Source: Marinilactibacillus piezotolerans
Lineage (GTDB): Bacteria > Bacillota > Bacilli > Lactobacillales > Carnobacteriaceae_A
Direction: 5' to 3'
DNA length: 64,000 nucleotides
Assembly (NCBI RefSeq): GCF_900169305.1
Contig: NZ_FWDP01000002.1
Location: 248,001 to 312,000 of the forward strand
A program made the translations under genes and the position numbers. The notes below the pieces were generated by a model. That model had not been told where the DNA came from. It saw only the letters and a list, made by a program, of their open reading frames with translations, and made no database searches. This document shows positions 7,501 through 15,713 of the stretch, piece after piece. Every line of letters begins with the position of its first letter. The stretch's first letter is position 1.

Positions 7501-9414
7501 TTGCCACACTGCCGCATAAGTTTTGTTATCATCTAACACATTTTCAGGCGTTACACCCGCAGGAATGACAATAGGAAGAATTATATAACCGTATTCTTTG
7601 CCGTCAAATTTGCGCATGATACGTCCAACCGCCTGTACAATATCTACCTGTGATTTTTTAGGTGAGAAGAAGATAACGGCGTCAAGGTTCGGAACATCAA
7701 TTCCCTCTGTTAGGAATTTTACATTAGATAAAACACGAGCTTCGTTTTCATCAACATCGCCTGCTAACCAATCAATCGCATCTTTTTTCTGTAAAGCGTT
7801 CAATGTTCCATCAACGTGTTTCACATCAATATGGAAGCTATCTTCCGCATTCTCGCCTAAATATTCATTCACAACGTTATTGAATTTTTCGGCAATCTTT
7901 TCAGAATTTTTAATGGTATCAATAAATGAAATTGCTCTCTTCATAGGTGCGCCAGTTACTCTTCCTGTGGCACCCTCACGTTTAATCATGGCGTTCCAAA
8001 CACCAACGATACGTCCGACATCATCAATATTTAACCCGTTTTCTGGGTCAGCAAGTGTCTGTTGAAGATTTTTGGTCATGGCTTCTTCTTCAACAGTTAG
8101 CACCATAACTTTATAGTCCGTTAAATAACCACGAGCAACGGCTTCACCAAAGCCTAAACGAAATATTTCAGTACCGAAAATTGACTCATCATCCATTGAA
8201 GCAATGATAACACTCTTTTCAATTCCTTTAGATTTTGCGTCATCAGAATAGATTTTCGGTGTAGCGGTTTGATACAAGCGTAATTTCCCTTTTACGTTCT
8301 TATTACTATGAACTTTTGCAAAAGGACTTTCTTCTTGGTTTTGCTCATGAAAACCCGTTGTGCGGTGTGCTTCATCCGAGATAATAAAGTCAAATTCGGG
8401 AAAGCCGTTTTCTTGCGCTTCGTGCATAACATTAATAGATTGATATGTGCTAAAAACAACATTCAAACGAATTTCATCTGACGGTTCAGATAGGCTTTCA
8501 TAATTTTTTACAACGTCACTAGCCTTTGTTGTTGCAGGAAAGCCAATATCAGTTGCTTGAATATCTGTGTCATCATCATTTGCTTTTTTCTTGGTAGCTT
8601 TTCTATCAGAAGTTACCGCAAATGAATTCATTTCAAATCCATCCGACACATCCGAGTTCCAACTAAATAGCGATTGTGTTAAAAGTTGAATACTTGGTAC
8701 AAGGTACAAAACGTTATAATTTTTTTGCTCGCTGTCCTTAGCAAATTGCTCAACCATTTTTAAGGAAGTGAACGTTTTCCCCGTACCTGGTGCCATTACC
8801 AACATACCACGGTCATGAGTCTTAAAATATTCGCTTGCTTTGTTAATTGCCAGCTCCTGATAATCACGTAGCCCTTTGTTTGATTTAACGATAACTTCTT
8901 TCGGCTTTTCAAAGTTCACACTCGACCAATCAATTTTTGAATGACGCAAATCAGATAAACCAATCAGTTGAACTTGCTTCGTTTGTTCTTGTACTGTTGT
9001 AAGGGCATTTTGGTTCCATTCATCCGTAGTGGATACAATCATCCCTAATGAATAATAATCTTTTCCGAGTTCTGAAATGAATGAGTTGATTTCAGCTTTC
9101 CCGACTTTACCTGAATAAAATTTTGCCTGAATCGCAGTTAATTCACCCGTATTTTTATTGCGTGCGACTAAATCAACACCAGTATCTTTTTTAGAAATGC
9201 CATACTCAGCAGGTACTTCATGTAAAAGCCAAACATCTGAATATAAATTTTTGTAGATTGGCTCATTTTGAAGATAAATCGCAACAAGCTTTTCAAAATA
9301 TGTACCACGGTCACGTTGAACGCTTCCTGCCGACTCGTTTATTTGTTTGAGTAATTTATCAAATGTTTTCTCTGAATCATTTGATACTTGATAATTCGTC
9401 ATTTCTTCAGACAT
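4570..9414 (-). CDS. Type ISP restriction-modification enzyme (LlaGI/LlaBIII-like)
   Basis: A single 1614-aa chain combines restriction and protective methylation. In order: an Mrr-like nuclease (Asp81 in DTGVDLVAR, then QAK at 96-98); a superfamily 2 helicase with Walker A APGTGKT (about 208-214), DEAH (347-350) and the motif VI-like QAVGRIMRK; a helical coupler; an N6-adenine methyltransferase with SAM motif I DPFTGTGTF (about 908) and catalytic NPPY (about 1023); and a C-terminal target recognition region to about 1500. Length and order match lactococcal LlaGI and LlaBIII. These translocate from an asymmetric site and cut when two enzymes collide head to head. The start has a strong GGAGGTGG SD. 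The ATG follows directly after a 32-codon ORF. All key residues are present, so it looks active. Target sequence cannot be read from the protein. Confidence 0.93.
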   Translation of the reverse strand: MSEEMTNYQVSNDSEKTFDKLLKQINESAGSVQRDRGTYFEKLVAIYLQNEPIYKNLYSDVWLLHEVPAEYGISKKDTGVDLVARNKNTGELTAIQAKFYSGKVGKAEINSFISELGKDYYSLGMIVSTTDEWNQNALTTVQEQTKQVQLIGLSDLRHSKIDWSSVNFEKPKEVIVKSNKGLRDYQELAINKASEYFKTHDRGMLVMAPGTGKTFTSLKMVEQFAKDSEQKNYNVLYLVPSIQLLTQSLFSWNSDVSDGFEMNSFAVTSDRKATKKKANDDDTDIQATDIGFPATTKASDVVKNYESLSEPSDEIRLNVVFSTYQSINVMHEAQENGFPEFDFIISDEAHRTTGFHEQNQEESPFAKVHSNKNVKGKLRLYQTATPKIYSDDAKSKGIEKSVIIASMDDESIFGTEIFRLGFGEAVARGYLTDYKVMVLTVEEEAMTKNLQQTLADPENGLNIDDVGRIVGVWNAMIKREGATGRVTGAPMKRAISFIDTIKNSEKIAEKFNNVVNEYLGENAEDSFHIDVKHVDGTLNALQKKDAIDWLAGDVDENEARVLSNVKFLTEGIDVPNLDAVIFFSPKKSQVDIVQAVGRIMRKFDGKEYGYIILPIVIPAGVTPENVLDDNKTYAAVWQVLNALRSTDERFNAIVNQLQLNKKKPENINIINPGKGRPRKAYSETDTSNGVDVEQSQQTELELWDKIEDAIFGKIVQKVGDRRYLEDWSKDVNEIAQRYIRWINERLEDRDNPIKEEFDKFISSLRHNINESITQESAVEMLAQHLITKPIFEALFDEYSFVNNNPVSSAMESIVAELQKAGFEKEQEKLEPFYESVKLRASGIDNAEGKQKIIVTLYDKFFSTGFKSTTERLGIVFTPVEVVDFIVHSVDDVLKKHFGKSLADEGVNILDPFTGTGTFIVRTLTYLKQQMDNGEITLADITRKYTQELHANEIVLLSYYIAAINIEATFDEINGGESYVPFEGIVLTDTFESTENEDTLDDEYFGTNDERLKRQQELPITAIIGNPPYSKIKSTANDFTSIQNYPKLDDSIKNTYAKETDATLKNSLQDSYIRALRWSTDRLAENGVIGFITNNGYIDSPSLNGVRRVLHQEFNYIYVIDLKGAVRGLSPEAVKRQGKNIFDIMTGVAIVLLIKDGSNRHAIRYHDIGDNQSKNEKLDILARHTLNDIEFKDIVMDENGDWINQRDKRYDEYISLNDSSEGIFINKLVGFNTNRDFWAFNFSRKSVTDNIERMISNYNSEIIRLANILDGEKRLSKLNSSEDYISWSRGLKNKFIKSEKITMNKEGIVLTQAKPFTKKYVYYDRSLVEMPGKFDKLLEPNGLLLYTPGPGGAKTFSALIARGPVNLQGFGFASKTQTYPFKIKATGFISESNYNLTSNSKNHFKLSDEELIYYVYAVLNSNEYKSKYEDELYKTIPRIPLLKNKEKYVEVGRKLADLHLNYENQPSYKGVKVNISDVNGSYRVKKMKHPKKGVLDTIIYNENITITNIPEQAYEYVVNGRPAIEWIIDQYQVKTDKKSGITDDPNEFSDDPKYILNLLLSIINISMQTIELVNSLPPLEIIDGDKSSVDYQTLTKNDLPMVAKDTPKNDVGENE

Positions 9415-9513
9415 TTACGCCACCTCCGAACCTGATAATTTCAGCTCCGTTAATTCATGATTTAAAAAATGCGCATTAACTACGCTGTGCTGTGCTATGC
9501 TATACTGTGTCAT
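9415..9513 (-). CDS. 32-aa leader ORF abutting the Type ISP gene
   Basis: This short frame begins at the ATG at 9513 with a strong AAAGGAG SD and encodes 32 residues beginning MTQYSIAQHSVV. Its stop TAA directly touches the ATG of the restriction enzyme (TAAATG), and the enzyme's SD lies inside its last codons, an arrangement typical of translational coupling. It shows no helix-turn-helix and is too short for a classical C-protein. It may be a leader peptide that sets the level of the large enzyme, or a fragment of a longer N-terminal region. Function unknown. Confidence 0.6.
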   Translation of the reverse strand: MTQYSIAQHSVVNAHFLNHELTELKLSGSEVA

Positions 9514-9564
9514 TTTACGGCTCCTTTATAATCTGTCAATTATTTTTCTAACAGATTGAACTTT

Positions 9565-9593
9565 ACTATATAGTTTATTGTATCATCTAACAA
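9565..9593 (-). promoter_or_regulatory. Candidate promoter of the restriction-modification operon
   Basis: On the minus strand TTGTTA is followed after 17 bases by TATAGT. It lies about 50 bp upstream of the 32-codon leader ORF. An overlapping TGATACAAT (extended -10 form) offers an alternative start. Confidence 0.5.
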
Positions 9594-9605
9594 CTTCATC
9601 CGCCA

Positions 9606-9687
9606 TCCACGAGGAACGGCTATAATTTCACAAGTAAAAAGCCGTCCACGAGGAACGGCTAAAATTTTGGAGACAGTTTTGGAGACA
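9606..9687. repeat. Two pairs of direct repeats near the element end (candidate integrase arm sites)
   Basis: TCCACGAGGAACGGCTA occurs at 9606-9622 and 9645-9661. The second copy also sits in a small inverted repeat (AGCCGT / ACGGCT, 9640-9660). TTTTGGAGACA occurs at 9665-9675 and 9677-9687. All lie within about 170 bp of the guaA junction, where integrase arm-binding repeats are expected. Confidence 0.6.
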
Positions 9688-9777
9688 ATTCAAACGTATT
9701 TTCATCCTTTTTCGTCTCTTGAGTTTTATCTAAATGGCGTCAAATCAACGTTTTCAGTAATAGATTTTGTCGCTACG

Positions 9778-9789
9778 TTATTCCCACTC
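9778..9789 (-). other. Putative attachment core in the last codons of guaA
   Basis: The guaA end reads GAGTGGGAATAA on the minus strand, the segment used as attachment core by guaA-directed elements in streptococci and relatives. Element DNA begins directly beyond the stop codon. The partner copy should lie left of the window and is not visible. Confidence 0.6.
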
Positions 9790-11331
9790 AATTGTAGCAG
9801 GCGGCTTGCTCGTAATGTCATACACTACTCTATTAATGTGATCCACCTCATTCACGATACGAGTTGAGATTTTTTGCAATACATCGAACGGGATTCTTGC
9901 CCAGTCTGATGTCATGCCGTCGATTGAAGTTACGGCGCGGATTCCGATTGTGTAGTCGTAAGTTCTTCCGTCTCCCATTACACCAACGGATTTGAACCCT
10001 GGTAATACAGTGAAGTATTGCCATACATCGCGGTCAAGTCCTGCATTAGCGATTTCTTCTCTTAGGATCGCATCACTTTCACGAACAACTTCCAGTTTTT
10101 CTTCTGTAACTTCACCGAGTACACGAATCGCGAGTCCTGGTCCTGGGAATGGTTGACGCCAGACTAAGCTTGATGGCATGCCTAATTCTTCTCCTAGTGC
10201 ACGGACTTCATCTTTAAATAGTGTATTCATCGGTTCGATCAGTTCGAACTGCATGTCTTCTGGCAATCCACCTACGTTATGGTGTGATTTGATGGTTTGC
10301 GCAGTGGTTGTTCCACTCTCAATGACATCTGTATATAGGGTTCCTTGTGCCAGGAAGTCGATGCCTTCTAATTTCGCTGCTTCATCGTTAAAGACTTCGA
10401 TAAACTCGTTTCCGATGATTTTACGTTTCTGTTCCGGATCGCTGATACCGGCCAGTTTGCTTATGAATCGGTCTTTAGCATCTACACGAATGACGTTCAA
10501 TCCAAATTTACCTTCTAAGCTTCCCATAACTTGGTCGCCTTCATTTTTACGCAGTAAACCGTGGTCTACAAAGATACAAACCAGTTGGTCACCAATTGCT
10601 TTGTTTAATAAAACTCCAGTAACACTTGAATCTACTCCACCAGATAATGCCAGCAGGACTTTTCTGTCGCCGACTTGTTCACGAATTTTATCTACTTCCA
10701 AGTCAATGAATTGTCCCATGTCCCAGTTTCCTTCAAAGCTGCAGACGTTAAGTGCAAAGTTGCGCAGGATTTCATTTCCGTGTTCTGTGTGACGAACTTC
10801 CGGATGAAATTGTACTGCATGGAAATTCTTCGCTTTGTTTTCGATTGCTGCAATCGGGCAGTGCGGATTGACGGCTGTGATTTCGAAGCCTTCAGGCAGT
10901 TCTGTAACGTAGTCTCCGTGACTCATCCAGACTGTTTCTTCTTGTTCTAGAGTCGTAAACAATTCTGCAGAACGGTTCTTGATTTCAAGTGTCGCTTTAC
11001 CGTATTCGCGGGTACCAGCAGGTTCTACTTTTCCGCCTAAGTTATGCGCCATCAACTGCATTCCATAACAGATTCCTAAGATCGGAATCCCTAATTCAAA
11101 AATTTCAGGATCAATTGAAAAAGCTTTTTCATCATAGACACTCATTGGTCCACCAGAAAAAATGATACCTTTTACGTTTGATTCTTTTAATTCTTGTGCT
11201 GTAACAGTATGTGGTAACAGCTCTGAAAATACACCGAATTCTCTGATACGGCGTGTAATTAACTGATTGAACTGACTACCGAAATCTAAGACAGCCATTT
11301 TTTCTACTTGTTGCGTAATGGATTCGCTCAC
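9778..11331 (-). CDS. guaA: GMP synthase (glutamine-hydrolysing)
   Basis: This enzyme makes GMP from XMP, ATP and glutamine in purine synthesis. The N-terminal class I amidotransferase domain has GICYGMQ with the catalytic Cys, and HAVQFHPE. The ATP pyrophosphatase domain has SGGVDSS. The C-terminal dimerisation domain ends PPATIEWE. I place the start at GTG 11331, eight bases after GAGGTG, giving 517 aa, the usual length. An upstream ATG would add 36 atypical residues. The 3' end is intact although the mobile element is inserted there, as is usual for elements that rebuild their target. No purine riboswitch was recognised in the leader. Confidence 0.97.
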   Translation of the reverse strand: MSESITQQVEKMAVLDFGSQFNQLITRRIREFGVFSELLPHTVTAQELKESNVKGIIFSGGPMSVYDEKAFSIDPEIFELGIPILGICYGMQLMAHNLGGKVEPAGTREYGKATLEIKNRSAELFTTLEQEETVWMSHGDYVTELPEGFEITAVNPHCPIAAIENKAKNFHAVQFHPEVRHTEHGNEILRNFALNVCSFEGNWDMGQFIDLEVDKIREQVGDRKVLLALSGGVDSSVTGVLLNKAIGDQLVCIFVDHGLLRKNEGDQVMGSLEGKFGLNVIRVDAKDRFISKLAGISDPEQKRKIIGNEFIEVFNDEAAKLEGIDFLAQGTLYTDVIESGTTTAQTIKSHHNVGGLPEDMQFELIEPMNTLFKDEVRALGEELGMPSSLVWRQPFPGPGLAIRVLGEVTEEKLEVVRESDAILREEIANAGLDRDVWQYFTVLPGFKSVGVMGDGRTYDYTIGIRAVTSIDGMTSDWARIPFDVLQKISTRIVNEVDHINRVVYDITSKPPATIEWE

Positions 11332-11688
11332 TAAATCTACACCTCTATTTTGAATTTTAAAGACTCTTTTTCCGAGCCGTTTCGTAATGATTTTTACTAG
11401 TGTATCATGATTGTTCGCTTTTATGTACCATAATTTCACTTTTTCACCGTTTTCTTTCTAAAATTAAAGAAAAGACAATCATCCACAAAATGACTGTCTT
11501 CGAGAAACCCTATTAAAATACGTACATCATACTTATAAAAAGAACTAGTTCATTCCAAAACACGAACAATAATCAGATTGTTAAAACCACTAAACCGTAT
11601 TCAACTAGCGAACAAGGAAACTTAGAGATTTGATCATCTGCCAAACCGAATGAACGCCAACTTAATATAAAAAACCAGTATTCATAAT
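11332..11688. other. guaA leader and upstream intergenic region
   Basis: It holds the hairpin terminator at 11463-11500 and, nearer guaA, a TGATACACT extended -10-like sequence on the minus strand. Nothing else was recognised; in particular the conserved core of a guanine riboswitch is not seen. Confidence 0.5.
11463..11500 (-). terminator. Intrinsic terminator after the NERD-HRDC gene
   Basis: AAGACAGTCA and TGATTGTCTT form a 10-bp stem with one mismatch, followed on the minus strand by TTCTTTAATTT. It lies between the NERD gene and the guaA start, so it could also act as an attenuator in a guaA leader. Confidence 0.55.
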
Positions 11689-12747
11689 TTATAGGTACTT
11701 GCGCATGATTCTTACAATATCAAGACCATATTTATTAGCTTTAGTTTCTCCAAATCCTTCTACAGCTAAAAGGTCATCTTTGGTTGTAGGCATCTTATCA
11801 ACTAAAGCTTCTAACTGCTTATTAGTAAAAATAGTATACGCCTTAAAGTTTTCTTCACGACTCTTATTTAAACGATAAGTTTTTAACTCTTCATATAAAT
11901 TTGTTTTATTCACTGGCGCTGCTTTTTGCATTACAGGCATAGACTTATCTTCAGACTTATGGCTAACGACTTTTTTGATAGTTTGCTGATTCGTAGTCAC
12001 TTTATAGGGTTCGTACTTTTTAGTATAATCTTTTACGCTATCTTTATGTACATTCATATATGATTGAACCCATATCAACAACTCTTTATCAGACATAGCT
12101 ATCTTACTTGACTGTTTATAGGCATCTTTTATGTATTTTACTAATTGGTCAGCTCGTATGACTTTTTCTTTCACTTCTTTTTTTGCAAACTTTGCATTCA
12201 GTACAGTCTTAGGATTAGACAATACGACTACAGATTTATAAGTATCATCAAAACTTCTTTTTGAGAATAACTTAGTTAAAAGGTTACTTTTACCATTCAC
12301 ACTGATTTTTTCCATCAAGTCTATGTGACGTTGATTCTGTGTGACCGGAGAATAGATGCCTTCTTTCTTTTTACTCCTTTTAAATTCTGTTGTACGTATA
12401 AAATCTCCTGCATTATTGATTTCGATATTCCCATAAAGGTTTTTGCTTTCTATTACAAAACATAGCTTTTTTGTAAAAACCAAATAGTCTATTTGAGCAC
12501 TTAAATCTCCATCTTCTAAGTAGATATCATGTAAAACATACATTGGCATATGGCTATTTTTCAACTCAAATTCTATATTTTTCTCACCAATTATTCCGTA
12601 CTCAAGATTTTTTATATCTTGTTTTAAAAGCTTAATTCCTTCAGTATTCAGAGAGGGTTCTAAGTCTTTTAACTTCTTCAGTTGTTCTTGGGCATTACTA
12701 TTTTCTTTAAGAAAGATAGGCTCTTTCAATTTACCGAAAAAATTCAT
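11689..12747 (-). CDS. NERD nuclease-related and HRDC domain protein
   Basis: This 352-aa protein has an N-terminal NERD domain (about 50-165; IDYLVFTKKLCFVIESKN carries the acidic and ESK residues of nuclease-like folds). A basic linker follows at about 220-275, then a C-terminal HRDC domain (about 280-352, LAVEGFGETKANKYG), a nucleic-acid-binding module of RecQ helicases and RNase D. A role in DNA processing is likely, but no biochemical function is established for this pairing. The SD AAGGAG precedes the ATG. It is transcribed toward guaA, and terminators isolate it on both sides. It lies outside the mobile element as I draw it. Confidence 0.8.
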   Translation of the reverse strand: MNFFGKLKEPIFLKENSNAQEQLKKLKDLEPSLNTEGIKLLKQDIKNLEYGIIGEKNIEFELKNSHMPMYVLHDIYLEDGDLSAQIDYLVFTKKLCFVIESKNLYGNIEINNAGDFIRTTEFKRSKKKEGIYSPVTQNQRHIDLMEKISVNGKSNLLTKLFSKRSFDDTYKSVVVLSNPKTVLNAKFAKKEVKEKVIRADQLVKYIKDAYKQSSKIAMSDKELLIWVQSYMNVHKDSVKDYTKKYEPYKVTTNQQTIKKVVSHKSEDKSMPVMQKAAPVNKTNLYEELKTYRLNKSREENFKAYTIFTNKQLEALVDKMPTTKDDLLAVEGFGETKANKYGLDIVRIMRKYL

Positions 12748-13051
12748 TTAATAGCTACTCCTTTTATTGTAGTAAAATATTCCAATTTAGTACGATTTCA
12801 TATTAAATTGGATCGTATTTTTACTGAACCAGTAAAAGTAATATTTTTACTTGAATCATTGATATTTCTTTCAAATATTTATCGGCTAGAATTTGGAATT
12901 TTCGTTTTATTTAATAAAAAGATACAACTGAATCAGAAGCCTATCCTTCTTCTGTTCAGTTGTATCTTAGTTTTGATTTTTAGTTGACTTTTCATTCAGG
13001 GGAGAAAAACAAGTCAATGATTGTTTATTGCTTTTTATTCTGTTTGCTCAA
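12748..13051. other. Intergenic region between lipoprotein and NERD genes
   Basis: It contains the strong terminator hairpin at 12914-12968 and an AT-rich stretch (12750-12915) that should hold the NERD gene promoter. No further gene or RNA was recognised. Confidence 0.5.
12914..12968 (-). terminator. Strong intrinsic terminator of the VTC-DUF4956-lipoprotein operon
   Basis: An 18-bp stem with one bulged base (GATACAACTGAA and CAGAAG against their complements) is followed on the minus strand by TTTTTATT. It lies about 85 bp after the lipoprotein stop. Confidence 0.85.
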
Positions 13052-14980
13052 TTATTCATCAGATGTTGTATCTGATTCATCACTTTGCGGAGGTGTCATG
13101 CCAGCTGGAGGCGTCATACCGCCTGTGGGCCTTCCTCCTCCGCCAGCGCCTCCAGGCATCTGACCACTGCCGCCCATGCCCATTCCAGAAGCCGCTTGTT
13201 CAGTTGTGGCTTCAAGTTCAGCTAAAATTGAGCCGCTGTAGTATTCTGCCGTATCGTATATTCCATTCGTTGCCTCACCTGTTAACCCGTCGATCATTGA
13301 GATTGTATACGTTTCGCCTTCTACTAAGTCAGCCGATGAATATACAAGTGACTGACTGTCTTCTTGAAGTTCAAAAGTGAAGATCACTTCGTTATTTGCA
13401 TTTGCTATTTGAATCACGTCTCCTTGTGTTAGGGATAGATCTGCTGTGAATAAGCTTGGTTGTTCTGAAGTGGATGAAGTTGCCATTGCCATCTGTGAAC
13501 TGCCGTTTACGATCAGTGTACCGCCGGAAATATCAAAGCTGCTGTCATAATCCAGCGCTCCGTTTCCTCCGCCTGTTGGTCCATTGACAACAACTAATCC
13601 ATTTGTCATTTCTATATTTCCATTACTGTCAATGCCATCACCATCCGCGTTGACGATCACTTCTCCGCCATTGAGGTTTATCGTTGCCGTTCCTGTATCA
13701 CTAGCTGCATTTAATCCATCATCAGAAGTATTGACTTCAATCGTTCCGCCATTAATGGTTAAAGCATCACTTTCAAGTCCTTCATAGGCTGTCTGGACTA
13801 GAATGTTTCCTTCTTCAATCGTCAATGCGGTATTTGCATGAACGGCATCGTCTCCGGTAGAAAGATCATAATTTCCTCCGTTAACTGAAATTGTCCCATC
13901 AGAATGAATGGCATCATCTTGACTGTCCACGACAAACTCTCCGCCATTTAAAACCATTGTCCCTGTTGCTTTGATACCTTTTGCACTTGTCGATTCTTCT
14001 GTGTCCTCTTCTACATCGTTGGTATTCTCCGTTTCGGACCAGCTGCCCCAGTCACTCATCGCCGTTTGTGTTTCAGCATTTGCACTGCCGCCATTTGTTA
14101 CTATATTGAACTGTCCACCGTTAATCTCCAGATCGGTTTCAGCTTGAATCCCATCTCCGGCAGCTGTTAAATTAAAGGTTCCATCTTCAATTAGAATATA
14201 GCCTTTGCCTTCTTCTGTATCGTTTGTAGATTGAATCGCATCTTTTGCAGCAGTGATATCGTAGGTTCCACCTGTAATCACAATTGAATCTCGTCCTTTG
14301 ATCCCGTCTTGAACAGAAGCAATCGTGTAGTTACCGTTTGTGATGGTTACATCATCTTTACCTTTGATGGCATTTTTATAGTTAGCATCAATTATCAGGC
14401 TGCCTGATCCATTCAGTACCAGATCTCCTTTACTGAACAAAGTTGCATCCGGTTCATCACCTTCTTCATTCTCAAACGTGTAGGTTTCAGTATCGGCAAG
14501 TGTATTTTCTGTACCTTCTGCTAGTGTCACGATCGTATTTCCAGCGTTCACTGAGTAGATAGCGGCTCCAGACTCATTAATAATAGATGCGCCGTTTAAA
14601 ACGACTTGTACGTCTGCTTCATCCGCTGCTTCAATGCGGACTTGTCCATTGGTCAATGTACCTTCTAAGACGTATGTCCCAGGTTCCGTAATGGTGATCA
14701 CATCGTCACTGACCGATGCACCTGATCCCTCTACAGTTGTTGCGCCATCTTCCAGTGTAATGACTGTACTTGTTGCGATGTCCCATTCTTCATCTTCAGA
14801 AGATACTTCTGAAGAACTCAGCTCTAATGTGTCCACTGTAACGGCTTGGGATGTTTCATCTGATGATGCAGTCGTCGTTGAACTAGCTGCCGTGTCGGCA
14901 CAAGCCCCCAGAAACAGCAGACTGCTTGCTAGAAAAGTATAAACCCTTTTTTTAGGCATTAATTTAAATGACTTTTTCAT
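13052..14980 (-). CDS. Carbohydrate-binding domain lipoprotein (Cthe_2159/DUF4353-like)
   Basis: This 642-aa secreted lipoprotein has a lipobox at about residues 24-27 (LGAC). Low-complexity Ser/Thr/Glu sequence follows. Then comes a long run of short repeats of the type DDGINS / GGTYDI / NGGEFVVDSQDDAIHSDG at about 110-480, predicting a right-handed beta-helix. This fits the carbohydrate-binding family typified by Cthe_2159, whose founder binds polygalacturonate and calcium. The tail is rich in Gly, Met and Pro. It is the last gene of an operon with a VTC-domain protein and DUF4956, a partnership recurrent in Firmicutes. It probably acts at the cell surface; the ligand is unknown. GGAG SD twelve bases upstream of the ATG. 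Confidence 0.85.
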   Translation of the reverse strand: MKKSFKLMPKKRVYTFLASSLLFLGACADTAASSTTTASSDETSQAVTVDTLELSSSEVSSEDEEWDIATSTVITLEDGATTVEGSGASVSDDVITITEPGTYVLEGTLTNGQVRIEAADEADVQVVLNGASIINESGAAIYSVNAGNTIVTLAEGTENTLADTETYTFENEEGDEPDATLFSKGDLVLNGSGSLIIDANYKNAIKGKDDVTITNGNYTIASVQDGIKGRDSIVITGGTYDITAAKDAIQSTNDTEEGKGYILIEDGTFNLTAAGDGIQAETDLEINGGQFNIVTNGGSANAETQTAMSDWGSWSETENTNDVEEDTEESTSAKGIKATGTMVLNGGEFVVDSQDDAIHSDGTISVNGGNYDLSTGDDAVHANTALTIEEGNILVQTAYEGLESDALTINGGTIEVNTSDDGLNAASDTGTATINLNGGEVIVNADGDGIDSNGNIEMTNGLVVVNGPTGGGNGALDYDSSFDISGGTLIVNGSSQMAMATSSTSEQPSLFTADLSLTQGDVIQIANANNEVIFTFELQEDSQSLVYSSADLVEGETYTISMIDGLTGEATNGIYDTAEYYSGSILAELEATTEQAASGMGMGGSGQMPGGAGGGGRPTGGMTPPAGMTPPQSDESDTTSDE

Positions 14981-15010
14981 GTTTTCCGCTCCTTATGGTT
15001 GTCCATCGTT

Positions 15011-15685
15011 TTATGATGCTAATTCTCCGTTATAGCTAACTAAGGATGCATTCAGTACCCCTTCAGTCGCAAAAAGTTCGCTCATAAAAGCTGTGTCGTT
15101 TTCTCTTATTCTGACTTCATAAATCAATTCAGGTTGTCCATTGACTAAGGTTTTTGATTTTAATTTCAAACGGTCGATCTGTTGTCTTAAAATGTCTGTT
15201 GCAGCTACTTCTGCTGTTTCGTTTTTCAGATCCAGCATTAAGATGTAAGCTAGTTCTTTTTCTTTGTGCATCGTAAAGACGAGCAACACGGCTGCGATAA
15301 AGAATGAACCAACATATGCTAACAAGTAGAAACCAGCTCCTAGAATAATTCCGACACCGATTGACCAAAACAAGAAGACTAAATCAAGCGGATCTTTGAT
15401 GGCGGTTCTGAACCGGACGATCGATAGTGCTCCAACCATCCCAAGCGACAAGACAACATTGGATGTAACGGCCAGAATAACGAAAGTCGTCAGCAAGCTC
15501 AGCATAACAAGGGATGTGTTGAACTGCGTTGAATACATGACTCCTTTAAAAGTCTTTTTATAAATGTAGTAGATGCATAATCCGATCAAAAGGGATGATG
15601 ATAATGCAAAAAGTGCGTTTAATGGTGAAAATTCACTTAATTCCTCTACAAAACTACTTTTAATGATTTCTGAAAAATTGACCAT
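15011..15685 (-). CDS. DUF4956 family membrane protein
   Basis: This 224-aa protein has about four membrane helices between residues 20 and 140 and a soluble C-terminal ferredoxin-like region. The hallmark GALSIVRFRTAIKDP of DUF4956 lies at about 86-100. Its molecular role is unknown. It lies between the VTC-domain gene (28 bp upstream) and the carbohydrate-binding lipoprotein, and this trio recurs in many Gram-positive genomes, suggesting one membrane-surface system. SD AAAGGAG precedes the ATG. Confidence 0.85.
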   Translation of the reverse strand: MVNFSEIIKSSFVEELSEFSPLNALFALSSSLLIGLCIYYIYKKTFKGVMYSTQFNTSLVMLSLLTTFVILAVTSNVVLSLGMVGALSIVRFRTAIKDPLDLVFLFWSIGVGIILGAGFYLLAYVGSFFIAAVLLVFTMHKEKELAYILMLDLKNETAEVAATDILRQQIDRLKLKSKTLVNGQPELIYEVRIRENDTAFMSELFATEGVLNASLVSYNGELAS

Positions 15686-15713
15686 GGTGCATTCTCCTTT
15701 TTATGCTGCTGTC

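Larger units (their letters stand above)
1..9789. mobile_element. Integrative mobilizable element at the guaA 3' end, carrying a Type ISP restriction-modification enzyme (left end outside window)
   Basis: All genes up to position 9513 lie on the minus strand and form two blocks. The mobility block holds a tyrosine integrase, a DUF3173 protein, a Rep_2 initiator with its nick hairpin, an FtsK-like ATPase and two small proteins. The cargo block is a restriction-modification operon. The right edge abuts the last codons of guaA, a known insertion site of such elements in Firmicutes. No VirB4, VirB6 or lytic transglycosylase is seen, so it is more likely mobilizable than self-conjugative. The integrase lacks only its C-terminal part, so the other end is probably within about 1 kb left of the window. 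That end is inferred, not seen. Confidence 0.8.

Noticed and set aside
4570-9414. BREX or DISARM methylase/helicase component
   Set aside because: One chain carries an Mrr-like nuclease, helicase and methyltransferase in Type ISP order, and no other BREX or DISARM genes are beside it.
1-9789. Full conjugative element of Tn916/ICESt3 type
   Set aside because: No VirB4-like ATPase, channel or cell-wall hydrolase genes are present, and the space left outside the window between integrase and expected end is probably too small.
9667-9867. Plus-strand open frame across the guaA end
   Set aside because: It is antisense to the conserved guaA C-terminus and has no SD or known motif.
11332-11688. Guanine riboswitch before guaA
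   Set aside because: The conserved core and loop sequences of the purine aptamer were not found on the minus strand; only a terminator hairpin is seen.
12914-12968. Inverted repeat of an insertion sequence or MITE
   Set aside because: It is a single compact hairpin with a T tail directly after an operon end, with no target duplication or second copy; terminator is the simpler reading.
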